Positions 1-10,365 of a DNA stretch of 64,000 nt are shown in pieces. Position 1 is the stretch's first letter; every line of letters begins with the position of its first letter. The position numbers were made by a program, and so were the translations under genes. The notes beneath the pieces were generated by a model, which saw only the letters and a program-made list of their open reading frames with translations, did no database searches and was not told the DNA's origin. Origin of the DNA: Areca catechu (lineage: Eukaryota > Streptophyta > Magnoliopsida > Arecales > Arecaceae); assembly GCA_021397845.1 (NCBI GenBank), contig CM038046.1, positions 64,374,021 to 64,438,020 on the forward strand. The letters are read 5' to 3'.

Positions 1-492
1 CTCATGACATTAAGACATGTACGGGTGTTCTCGGATATGGTGGAAGGTGTATGAAGGAAATGAGTGGACCAACAAGGAATCGATCATTCCAAGTAAGAGG
101 AATTGTTATCCCAAGTGATCTCTTCGCTTGATGACTCAAGAAGTCTTTGATCAAAGCAAGATGAGATTAGATGTGTTTTCTAATCAGTCATCAGCTAAGT
201 CTTCATTATCGAATAGAGATTCGAAATGACTAAGTTCTAGGAGTTGACATTACACAATACCCATCACTTAATCGGGATAATGGGAGATCGAAAGATTGCA
301 TTGCACGGTAACATTCTACTGAAGGGTATTTTGGTACTTTTCAACAAATTCTTCATCTTCTGGGTGGGAATGATACATTGCTAGATGTCAATCATGTCTT
401 ATATGTATTCATGAACCAATTGGATTGGTTTCATGAGTCAATTCGATGGATAGATCGAATTGGCAATTTAGGTCAGCTCAATTTGACCTAAT
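1..492 (+). mobile_element. Ty1/copia LTR fragment (C1 family), left part
   Basis: This is non-coding LTR sequence in plus orientation. It aligns by eye with the complete C1-c LTR from about 49670 onward and, inverted, with the C1-a LTR around 36300-36780, so the window opens roughly 500 bp inside an LTR. It is interrupted by G1 at 493 and resumes at 6762. The bases CTAAT at 488-492 are the left target duplication of G1. Confidence 0.85.
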
Positions 493-2063
493 TGGTAGGG
501 GCACCAGGATCAGACACAGATTACTAGGCCCTATTTGATTTACCTAGCCATGTATCAAATTTTGTAATCAATTAAAATTGAGTCCTGTAATAAGTTGAGG
601 TTAGTTGATTTGTCTTAACCCTCAACCTAGTCAGTATTTTGAGTGCTGTACATCAGTTATGAGTCCAGTATGAGCATAATTTTTGTACAAGAGAGGAGGT
701 TACATTTTTTTGGAGTTCCACCAGGCCACATCCAGGATTCAGAGGTCACTACGTTAGTCCATTGGATTTTATGTGATAACCCAAGATCCAAGATGCTTCC
801 AGAAATCCTGATTCTTTCCAGATGTCCTCCAGATGCCCATATTTCTCCCCGGATGCCAGAGCATATTCCTAAACTAGGGCATCCATCAATCCAGAGGTCC
901 ACCTACATCCCAGCCCAAAGAAATCAAGCCCAGGTGCCAAGCCTATGCCCTTAAGAAGCAAGATTCCAGGGAATATTCCTATTACCAGGCTACCAGGCCA
1001 TCCCAGCTTCCAGAGGCCCAAACCCATGCACCCAAGCCCCTTTGGGCCGGCTCCTTGCTGTCCCAAAAAGCCCAATATGCCCCCCTAGGCATCCTTGAAG
1101 TGTTGACCATGTCCAAAGAGGTTTGACCAAGTCTAAGTTAAAGAGAAGAAGGAGAAGACCAAGTTTATTCCAAACCTAGTTTGGATTTTTAATCCTTTTA
1201 AACTTTGTAATTCTAACCTAGCTATGAAAGGACTTGTATTCCAATTGGGAAGAGGACTTGTAACCCAAGTGTATCCATGGTTAGTATGGGCATGGGAACT
1301 CTATAAATACCCCACCCCTCTCCCTCTTGTAAGCATATCTTTCTTATGAATACAACTTGCTTAAATTTTGAGTTATTGCCTTGTGTTGGTTTTTTGTTTT
1401 TGTTCTTTGGTTTGTGTTCTTGGGCTTGGATGAATTCCTTGCTGCCCTAGCTTCCTTCCACACCCTAACTCATTACCATCCAAGCCTTCACACGTCAAAG
1501 AAAGAGTGCCCTAGGCTTCCAAGCAAGGAGATCTTCAACAAGCTTCAAACAGCCCAGCTTCTAAACCCTAACCTGATTCCTTCAAAACCCAGTTCTTTTT
1601 CTATTTTTTATTTGCTGTTTTGATTGACCCCTGATGCTTGCAGGATCCGTGAGGTGTTTCACCTCCCCAGAGGAGGCCTTCTTTTCCTTCAGACTTGGTC
1701 CAGATCAGCCATCTGATTCAAGGAACAGAGCTTCTTCTTCCAGGCTCCGATCAGAGTTGTGAGTGATCTCTTCTGCAATTGAATTTCAATCTCTGACCGG
1801 TAAGAAACCTTCCCTTCTCTTATTATCTGATTTAATGAAAAAAAGATATCCTAAACTGGGAGTTTCTCAACTCTCGGGTCCTGGATATTTTATTGGTTTT
1901 CATGAGTATGCCTGCGACCCGATGATTCTTTGCACTGCTAGTCTTTCCACTAGTTTTTACTTTATTTTGGGAATCTAGCCTGCACATAAAATTATAAAAA
2001 TTATAAAAAATCATTTTACTATTTTTTATGCATGTTTAGTAGTCTTAGAGTCATCTTGCATCA
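493..2063 (+). repeat. G1 5' LTR
   Basis: It starts TGGTAGGGGCACC and ends GCATCA. It pairs with 5186-6756 in the same orientation. A TATA-like CTATAAATAC lies at 1301-1310, followed by a pyrimidine-rich probable transcription start. Related LTR sequence recurs in G3 (28709-29566) and G5 (54432-56006). Confidence 0.93.
1301..1310 (+). promoter_or_regulatory. TATA box of G1 5' LTR
   Basis: CTATAAATAC is followed by CCCCACCCCTCTCCCTC, a typical LTR core-promoter layout. The 3' LTR has the same motif at about 5992-6001. Confidence 0.7.
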
Positions 2064-2066
2064 GTT

Positions 2067-2078
2067 TGGTATCAGAGC
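2067..2078 (+). other. G1 primer-binding site (initiator tRNA-Met type)
   Basis: TGGTATCAGAGC lies three bases after the 5' LTR end. This 12-mer is the standard plant initiator-Met primer site for minus-strand DNA synthesis. It fixes the LTR boundary and the element's orientation. Confidence 0.92.
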
Positions 2079-2698
2079 AGGTTTAGGATAGTTTTTATTT
2101 TCTTTGCACTCTCAAACCCTAATTTCTGCATTCTGTCCACTGCATCAGGTGTCTAGTTTCATTTGATTTTATTATTATAAATATTTTATTTTTCTATGAA
2201 ATTTGCACTGCATGTCCTCTGTTCCATACTAGTAATTATCAGAATTATTAATTATTTTTAGTGAAACCCAAATTCTCTAAAATTCTGCATAATAGGAACC
2301 CTAATAGAATCTTGATAATTTTTATAGCAGTCCAGAAAACCCTAGGTTTGCATTATCATCTATTTTTTTTTGCCATATGAAATTTGGTAGGCTTCATAAT
2401 CACCATCAGTCCTTTGTTTCAAATTTTTATTGAATTTTTTATGCAATGATATCTATGTCAAACTCTACAATAATTGAAGCCCTAATTCACTGATTTCTGC
2501 TACATTCTGCATCTTGACTCAACCTAACCTAATCAACTACCAAATCCCCAATCCCAAGCCAAACTTTGTTTGATAATCCCAGTTAACTTAAACCTAACTT
2601 GACACATCATAAATCATTAAAAAAATATTTTATTTTCTATTGTGTTTTAGTTTGCATCAGGACCATTGAATGTTCATCATCTTTTAATCTAACCTTAA

Positions 2699-2870
2699 GG
2701 GCGATCAATATAACATCAGGGCAGGAGGTCATAACCTGTCCTCGGCCCAAAACAACCACCCAACATTTCCACCCAAGCCTTAATTAAAATCAATTAGACC
2801 TAATTTGCCCTAGTGGGCTAGGAGACATGAACAGGTCGGGTCCGAGCTGTGTGGGCCGACTAGTGCATTT
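2699..2870 (+). other. Conserved untranslated leader block of G elements
   Basis: A block running from AGGGCGATCAATATAACAT through the stretch around GCCCTAGTGGGCTAGG is recognisable in the leaders of G1, G4 (44099-44290) and G2 (9768-9915, minus), although flanking leader sequence has diverged. Its place between primer site and gag suggests an RNA packaging or dimerisation role; that is inference. The rest of the 1.1-kb leader (2079-3158) has no gene. Confidence 0.5.
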
Positions 2871-3158
2871 AACCTTTTAGCTATTACTGAAAGCTGGTGT
2901 CTAAGGCTGGGGGTCTAGATTCAAACGACCTAAGTGGTGTTGTGGTTTTTAATTGGGTCCCTGCGAAAGCAGGGGGGCCTCCCACACTCCCACCCCCTAC
3001 CTAGCCAGTGGAAGGATTAGTTATTGGGTTAGGTATATGTTGAGCTGACCCACCCAGTTTCTGGCTCTAGGTCTAGAAAACCCTAGATTATAATAGCCTT
3101 TTCTTTTTCTTTTGCATGCTTGGTTACATCATTTCATTTTGATTGATTGATTTGTTGC

Positions 3159-4495
3159 ATGACCACTAGATTAGGAACCCAATATCAAAAGTCCAAACCT
3201 CAGCCCAGCCCAACCATGGAACCCACTTTGTAGACCATCCTAGCTCAACTTGCCTAAATGAATGCTCAAACCCAAGCCCAGCCTACCTAAATAAACCGGT
3301 CCAACATCCAAACCCAAAATCAGCTTACCCAAATAGATCGTAGGTTTGACCAATCCGATGCTAAGCTTGACCAACTGATCCAATCAAGTAATCAAGCAAG
3401 CCATAGTTTTGACCAAGTAGGAGACCAATTAGGAACCTTAGGCAAGGCCCATAGAGTTGAGCCCTTGCACTATAGACCCCAGGAACCCATAGTCCTTAAA
3501 ATGAACCCAGTAGTAACCCACTATCCCTCAGTCAACCTGAACCCTATAGCATTGATACCCCTAGATTTGAACCCATAACCTTTAAACCCATAACCTATGA
3601 ACCCATAACCCATAGTTTACCCACCCTTGTTACCCCAGACCCTAGTCAATTTCCCATGAGCCAAACCCCTCTTACCACCCCATTGGTTCACCAAGATGAC
3701 TTGGAAGAAGAAATATATGAGGCTGACCCAAGTCTGGTAGAGGAGTATGAGTCTATTGAAGATCTAGAAGAGTACTCTGTAGAAGACCTAGGATTAGATG
3801 ATTATGACCAAACCCAGGTAGAAGCCAATCTAGTGTTAGTTGAATCAATAGAGACCCAGGTAGAAGCCACCTTAGAGTTAGCTAACTTTAACCACACCCA
3901 ACCTATAGTGGAAGAACCCTTAAAAGAAGAAGACCATGAGGAATCCAATCCTGCAATTAGCATCTTACCTGAGGAGCCACTAGATGAAAGCCCAAGTATA
4001 AAGCCCAGTCCTAAATTTCTTGAACCTGATGACTTTATTAAGGATTTGGCTTATCAGTACCCTCAGGAAGAAATCCATCCTATAGGTCCCACTAATGATC
4101 TCTTTCCTGAGATTAGTGACCCACACTTCCATACTATAAACCCTGTAGGACTACTTCAAACACATAAGGTCAATCTCATTAGTATAGACCTCATCCCTGA
4201 AATTCTTTCTTATCTCCTATTCTACTCGATCAACCCAGAACCTTCTTCTTACTTTCTACCCTATCAAACTAACCCTGAGTCCACCTCGTATTTTTTGCCT
4301 TTTCTTGAGTTTTCTTGTATTTCCTTAACCATTCACCTGCATCATGTAGAGGTTTGCATGTTGCATTCAATTATTGCCCATGTTAGGTTTGCATATTATT
4401 TTTGGTATACTTTGTGGCATTTGCTAGGAGTACATAATAAATTTTCATGTGCATGCCATGATAGGATCAAACCTAGAAAGTCTATAGTCTCTTAG
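3159..4495 (+). pseudogene. G1 gag-like ORF, decayed N-terminus, acidic C-terminal half open
   Basis: The start ATG at 3159 gives MTTRLG, matching the MxTRxG start of the gag ORFs in G4 (44523) and G2 (9459, minus). The first 165 or so codons are broken by stops but encode a Gln/Asp-rich stretch likely to form a coiled coil. From 3656 to 4495 the frame is open for 279 codons. It is strongly acidic at first, with many Glu and Asp, and no zinc knuckle is visible. It ends in an aromatic/hydrophobic segment containing YFWYTLWHLLG, which is also present at the end of the G4 ORF and is not a pol motif I recognise. Gag would form the particle that packages element RNA. The protein is probably not functional. 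Confidence 0.65.
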
Positions 4496-4773
4496 TTTTA
4501 GACCCAAAGAGTCCAATAAGTTTCTTTTGATAAGGAAGCCTAGTTGAGTCTATTAGGTGTTAGTTTTGAGTCTAATAAAATTCACAATCCTAACCTATTT
4601 GTCTACACCTACACTAGCCTCTGCACAATATATGCATATGAAAATTAGTCAAAAGTTGAACATAGCTAATGAACTAACTAACAACTTGGCTAATTCCCAA
4701 AAGTGATAAAAAATTTTGCAGAGAATTTTGTAGTTGTAAAGAATTTACTGCTCGCGAAGCTGGCTCATCCAAG

Positions 4774-5240
4774 ATAATGAATATTTATGGACCCAATGCC
4801 TGTGTGCATGAGATACTACCTGATTTAGGTATTAGCTCCATCTTCATCATCTCATATCTTATAGAGTCTAGGGAGCCAGCAGCGACACCTAGTGAGCATA
4901 TTGAGCCTATCCCTCCCTTTGAGAGAGAACCCACCCTAGAGTGTCCACATTCAATTGGCCAAATAGAGAGGAAAAGATCAAGAGAATCATGGACGATCAA
5001 GCCATATGTTCCCGAAATAGAGGCTATCAGAGGTACTTGGTCCACCGGCAAGGTCAGCTAGAGTCTGAGGACTCGCAGATCACCCGTGAGGATCTGTAGA
5101 GCCTCAACCCAGACCTACTCGAGCACTATGAGAGCCAAGTTATCCCACACTCGATGGGGTCGAGTTCCTCCTACCCTAGGAGAATTGGTGGGGGTACCAG
5201 GATCAGACACAGATTACTAGGCCCTATTTGGTTTACCTAG
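4774..5240 (+). pseudogene. G1 integrase C-terminal tail with broken chromodomain
   Basis: Codons from about 4777 encode the conserved YVLELPP..G.SSTFNI..LVEYREP-type segment that precedes plant gypsy chromodomains, here with several substitutions. A frameshift near 4960 moves the chromodomain (RGYQRYLV.. and ESEDS..TREDL) into another frame, and a stop interrupts the second half. The reading frame runs on into the 3' LTR and ends at 5238-5240. In an intact element this domain binds chromatin and helps choose integration sites. Here it is a remnant of a deleted pol gene. Confidence 0.75.
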
Positions 5241-6756
5241 CCATGTATCAAATTTTGTAATCAATTAAAATTGAGTCCTGTAATAAGTTGAGGTTAGTTG
5301 ATTAGTCTTAACCCTCAACCTAGTCAGTATTTTGAGTCCTGTTCATTAGTTATGAGTCTAGTATGAGCCTAATTTTTGTACAAGAGAGGAGGTTACCCTA
5401 TTTTGGAGTTCCAATAGGACACATCCAAGAGTCAGAGGTTGCTACATCAGCCCATTGCATTTTGTGTGACAACTCAGGATCAAAGATGCTTCCAGAAACC
5501 CTGATTCTTTCCAGATATCCTCCAGATGCATAGATTCCTCCCCAGATGCCAGAGCATATTCCTAAACTAGGGAATCCATCAATTCTGTGGTCCACCTACA
5601 TCCTAGCCCAAGGAAATCAAGCCCAGGTGCCAAGCCCAAGCCCTTAAGAAGCAAGATTCCAAGGAATATTCCAGTTACAAGGCTACCAGGCCATCCCAGC
5701 TTCCAGAGGCTGAAACCCATGCACCCAAGTCCCTTTGGGACGGCCCCTTGCTACCCCAAGAAGCCCAACATGCCCCTTTAGGCATCCTTGAATTGTTGAC
5801 CACGTCCAAAGAGGTTTGACGAAGTCCAAGTGTAGAGAAGAAGGAGAAGACCAAGTTTATTCCTAACCTAGTTGGGATTTCTAATCCTTTTAAACTTTGT
5901 TATTCTAACCTAGATAGGAAAGGATTTGTATTCCAATTGGGAAGAAGACTTGTAACCCAAGTGTAACCATGGTTAGTATGGGCATGGGAACTCTATAAAT
6001 ACCCCACTCCTTTCCCTCTTGTAAGCATCTCTTTCTTATGAATACAACTTACAGAAATTTTGAGTTATTGCCGTGTGTTGGTGTTTTATTTTGGTTCTTT
6101 GGATTGTGTTCTTGTGCTTGGACGAATTCCTTGCTGCCCTAGCTTCCTTCCACACCCTAACTCGCTACCATCCAAGCCTTCACACGTCAAAGAAGGAGTG
6201 CCCTAGGGTGCCAAGCAAGGAGATCTTCAACAAGCTTCAAACAGCCCAGCTTTTAAACCCTAACTTGATTCCTTCTAAACCCAGTTCTTTTTCTATTTTT
6301 TATTTGCTATTTTGATTTACCCCTGATGCTTGCAGGATCCCTGAGGTGTTTCACCTCCCTAGAGGAGGCATTCTTTGCCTTCAGACCGTGTCCAGATCAG
6401 CCATCTGATTCAAGGAACCGAGCTTCTTCTTCCAGGCTCTGATCAGAGTTATGAGTGATCTCTTTTGCAATTAAATTTCAATCTCTGACTGGTATGAAAC
6501 CTTCCCTTCTCTTATTATATGATTTAATGAAGAAAAGCTATCATAAACCGAGAGTTTCTCAACTCTTGGGTCCTGGATATTTTATTGGTTTGCATGAGTA
6601 TGCCTACGACCCGATGATTCAATGCACTGCTAGTCTTTCTGCTAGTTTTTACTTTATTTTGAGAATCTAGCCAGTACATAAAATTATAAAAAAAATAAAA
6701 AAAATATTTTACTATTTTTCATGCATGTTTAGTAGTCTTAGAGTCATCCAGCATCA
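5186..6756 (+). repeat. G1 3' LTR
   Basis: It begins TGGTGGGGGTACC directly after the purine-rich AGGAGAAT and ends CCAGCATCA before the CTAAT target duplication. The first 55 bases still encode the end of the integrase frame. Confidence 0.93.
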
Positions 6757-7026
6757 CTAATTAGGTCAATCGGGTTCGATTGGTTTGAATCGGCTTAAAC
6801 CTAGATCTACTGCTAGATTAATATGGAACCCAAAGGGTCACACATGTTAGGGAGTTGACCAAGGAAGTCATTCATAATTTAATTAGGGTCATGGGATCTT
6901 AATTAGTTAGCTAGATTGCACACTAGCATGTGTATGCTAACATAATTCCTAACCAAATTCAATTTGGATCTAGTTGCTTGCTAAATTGATTAATCAATTT
7001 GAAGAGAACTTAAATTAGGACATGTC
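6757..7026 (+). mobile_element. Ty1/copia LTR fragment (C1 family), continuation
   Basis: It continues the LTR at 1-492 after G1, starting with the duplicated CTAAT. It matches 25415-25676 closely by eye (the stretch with CTAGATTGCACACTAGCATG). It stops at ACATGTC, where the G2 plus-strand LTR begins. The right-hand continuation of this copy is not in the window. Confidence 0.85.
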
Positions 7027-8563
7027 TGGTGCGGGCACCAGACTCAGAAGAAGACTTCAGGGCTCCATCTGGATCTCTGATTGACCTTGCCCGAAGAATT
7101 AGGGTTTTCTGGTTTTGTAATAAGGGTTGACCTGATCAACTCAATTTTGAGTCTGTAATTTTGTCATTTCAATTTTTGTTGGGTCATGTTGACTCAGTCC
7201 AAGTCCAAGGCCAAGGTAGGTGTCATTCCCTTTGCCATAGGGCACCACATTTTCCAGCTACAAGTGGGTGCCACACTCCCTGCCACATCTCCATCCAGTG
7301 TACCTTGGTCCCCACGCCTCAAGTAAGCAGGTTCTTTTTTCTTGCACCACTTGGGGGAGAAATCCATCAAGATACCTCAATCCAAGGAGGAGACAACTTC
7401 TTTCCAGATAAACCCAAGCCAGGATGGCAAGAATTTTTCTTGAAGAGAGGATCAAGGAGGTGCCCCACAATGTTCCATAAAAATCCAAGTTATAAAAGGG
7501 AAGAGAGCATGTCTTGGGGAGAAAATCAAGGAGGCATCCAAAAGTTTCCAAAAGTGCCAAAGCCATGAAAGGAAGAAGCCTAAACTTGTGGAGAAAGACT
7601 AGGAGGTGTCCAAATGAGCCAAACCATGAAGGGAAAATCCTTGATTCATGGAGAGATACTAGGAGACACCCCCATAACTTGCCATTTGGAGCTGATTTTC
7701 AAGTTTTCTTGGAGTTTTTGGGCTTCCCACTCATGGAAAGAGTCTTGGGAAGAGAATTTGATGCCTAAAGTGTGGGTTAGTCCTATTAGTCCCACATGGG
7801 AAATGTATAAAATTTTATTTCTTTGTTATGTCTATATATGCAACTCTGTGTAACTCTTGAATTTAAAATAATGATGAATGAAATCAATTTCTTTGTGAGC
7901 AATTTTGTGTTTCTCTCTTCCGCACTTGTATTCAGGTGTTGAGCTCCGTGAGGGAGTAAATCCGGGTTCCCTAGGAACCTTGAGGAGGTGTGAGATCTCC
8001 AACCCCAAAACCCTAGCTTAGTCCACCCATCTCTACTCCACCACCACCAAACCCTAATTTTCCATCTTCATCCCATGGCCCCTCTCTTCCACATCGAAGC
8101 CGGTCACCAGCATCCAGGTTCAGATCAACTGTTTCAACTACAGAGCCAGTTCAAATGAGAGTCAGATCAGTATCAAGATCTTCGGAACTTCTACATCCAA
8201 CAATCTTCATTAAGTCCTCAGGTCAGTGTCTTTCTTTGAGTTTCTGGTTCTTCTTTTGTTCTTCTTCTTCCAGATCCTGAGTTCGAGAAGGAGGCCAACC
8301 TTGCCATAGGACTACAATCCAAGGATCCATTACGAAGATACCCCGTCTCCAAGGATCCTACAATCTGCTCTAGAGTGTCCTCCAATTGAAGCAACGAGAG
8401 ATATCACTGCTAGGTAACAAGAACCTTCCCTTCTCACTTTGTTTGTTTCGTTGAAACTCAGAGCAAACCCTAGATCTGGGGGTTTCTCAATCCCAGCGAT
8501 CCTACTTTTGAGTTACTCTGATAATCCACTCCTTTTAATTGTGCTCTCTGTCATTTCTTCAAG
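7027..8563 (+). repeat. G2 LTR, plus orientation, 3'-truncated
   Basis: It starts TGGTGCGGGCACCAG at an intact insertion boundary. Over the first kilobase it is nearly identical to the reverse complement of 10366-12075, then becomes clearly more divergent after about 8030. A TATA-like ATGTATAAAATTT lies near 7804-7816. The last 140 bases or so present in the other copy are missing: the LTR runs straight into the C-terminal end of an oppositely oriented gag fragment at about 8563. The apparent reading frames here are not genes. Confidence 0.85.
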
Positions 8564-9459
8564 CTCGGGCTAACACTATGAGTTCTTCCTGGGGGTATTT
8601 GACTAAAGGAACCTGATTCTCACAAATCTCTTGAATTTCTGAACTAGGTCCTCCCACTTGGTTGCTCTCCAAGGTCTCCTCAGGTAAGGAACCAATAGTT
8701 TCGATGTCACATTCTTCAAGTTCTTCTCCCTCATATTCATCAACTAGACTCAAGCCAGCATCATATACTTCCTCGATGCCATCTTCAATGGATTTCGGGT
8801 CAGTGGTAATCGGGTCAACTGATTCTAGGCTTGTCATACCTAACCTTTCTTCCTCATTGGTAGGCTTGGGTTCTCCCTCATTAATGTCATCCTTAGGATT
8901 CTTACCACTTAGCTATGCACAAGCCAGTCTTATGCATGGGCATTGACTAGATTTATGGCCTCTTTCTCCACAAAACAAACATTCTTGCGATATAGGAACC
9001 TGGGTCACACTGGGTTTCAATCTAGTAGAGACCTTACTTGGGCATGGGTGTGGATCTAAATGGTTTGATCTAGAAGACATGGGTTGTTGAGTGACTGGTC
9101 TAGAATATTGTAAGGACCTCTCATAGACATGATCCACACTATAGATATCATGGTTAGGCTTCCTAAGGTTATGCTCGGGATCATGGTATAAGGTCCTCCT
9201 AGGCTCCTGGCATGGATGAGGTTGGGGCCTATTAAATTTTGAATCAGGGGTCCAATTTTGATGTCTACATTTCTCAAGTACTTGGACTCGATCCCTAAGC
9301 TGGGTAAAATTCTCATGGACTTGTTCTTTACACTCGGTAACAGTAGCAGTCATATCCTGACTTAATTTGTTCATACTTTCAGTAAGAGCTCTAACCATGG
9401 CCTCTAAATCAGGTTGGGTTTAACCAGGTTGGTAGGGTACTCCATTCCGGGTAGTCATG
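8564..9459 (-). pseudogene. G2 gag fragment with zinc knuckle
   Basis: On the minus strand the ORF starts at 9459 with MTTRNG, the same start signature as G1 and G4. A stop appears after about 12 codons, then an open frame runs to 8913. It contains a predicted coiled coil and a CCHC zinc knuckle (CLFCGERGHKSSQC). A frameshift near 8910 leads into an acidic Glu-rich region (8837-8559) ending just before the junction with the inverted LTR. Gag binds and packages the element's RNA through this knuckle. The frame is broken and lacks any following pol, so it is a remnant. Confidence 0.8.
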
Positions 9460-10349
9460 ATGATGCAAGCAAACACACAGAATGTGACTAGACTAAAGCG
9501 ACTACTGGCTCACTAGACCTATAGTCTAAACTAGATGCCCAATCAGAGTGGCAAGCTAGCCTGTAGTAACTCGGAACTCAGCCAGGCAGGTGTAAGGGGA
9601 GTGTTAGGTCCCTAAATGCCAATCCTAGACACCAATCAGAGATTGGCCAGGTAGGCGGACCAGCACACAAGCCCTTCGGGATACAATCCCTGAACCACCA
9701 TTCTAGACACTGAGTACAAAGCACACACAAAGTAACTAGACAAACTGACTCAACACTAGCCTAGACCCGACTTGTTGGTGTCCCTAGCCCACTAGGGCAA
9801 ATTAAGTCTAATAAGTTTTAAAATTAGGCTTAGGATCGAATGAATGGGTGGTGGTTTTGGGCTAAGGAGAGGTTATCAACTCCTCCCCTTATCTTTGATG
9901 CTCAATTGCCCTTAAGATGAATTAGGAGATGATCACTCAAAAAAAATTGAAATGCAGAAACACAGAAATAGAGTTGCGGTAATTTAACTCTCAGAAATTT
10001 TACAGAAACCAATAAATCACAGTAAAATGATGTAAAATAGACTCAATTATACTGGTTCTAGTAAAATAAAAATCATGCAATTTAGAGTTACCTGTAATAA
10101 GAAACAATTCCTGCAACAGAGTAGTTACAGACTGAAAACAGAACGCTTCCCCCTTTTACAATTCCTGCTACGAAGTTGTAACCCTGCGGATACCCTACAC
10201 GCCCTAGGAACACCCCATGGAATGGAAAGAGGAGGCTTGCACCTCGTTTCGTTCCTAGGATCGGATGTCCTGGGGAGTCTACTTCGAGCAGATAAAGTAA
10301 AAAAGAGAGACACTCAAAACATGCAAGCAAGTCAGAAACCCTAGATAGG
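9460..10349 (-). other. G2 untranslated leader
   Basis: This is the minus-strand leader between primer site and gag, with no gene. It holds the conserved G-element leader block at about 9768-9915 (minus), including the stretch GCCCTAGTGGGCTAGGGACA, shared with the G1 and G4 leaders. Confidence 0.65.
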
Positions 10350-10361
10350 GCTCTGATACCA
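10350..10361 (-). other. G2 primer-binding site (initiator tRNA-Met type)
   Basis: The minus strand reads TGGTATCAGAGC, four bases after the LTR end. It orients 10366-12075 as the LTR that precedes the gag at 9459. A second, degenerate copy (CTCTTATACCAAAAATGATG) lies inside the LTR end near 10381. Confidence 0.88.
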
Positions 10362-10365
10362 AAAT

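Larger units (their letters stand above)
493..6756 (+). mobile_element. G1: internally deleted Ty3/gypsy element with chromodomain remnant
   Basis: G1 is a complete element with two direct LTRs of about 1571 bp (493-2063 and 5186-6756). Both begin TGGT and end GCATCA. CTAAT target duplications flank it at 488-492 and 6757-6761. An initiator-Met-type primer site follows the 5' LTR. The 3.1-kb interior carries a decayed gag-like ORF and only the C-terminal tail of integrase with a chromodomain. Protease, RT, RNase H and the integrase core are absent, so the element is non-autonomous. The two LTRs differ at scattered sites, so the insertion is not recent. It sits inside a C1 copia LTR. Confidence 0.93.

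Noticed and set aside
1381..1623. 80-codon frame repeated at 6073-6315 as a conserved small protein
   Set aside because: Both are the same position in the two LTRs of G1, downstream of the TATA box. The duplication is explained by LTR identity.
7161..7853. Small open frames, mirrored at 11337-11941, as conserved proteins
   Set aside because: The same sequence appears in both G2 LTRs in opposite orientation, so the conservation reflects LTR duplication, not protein selection.
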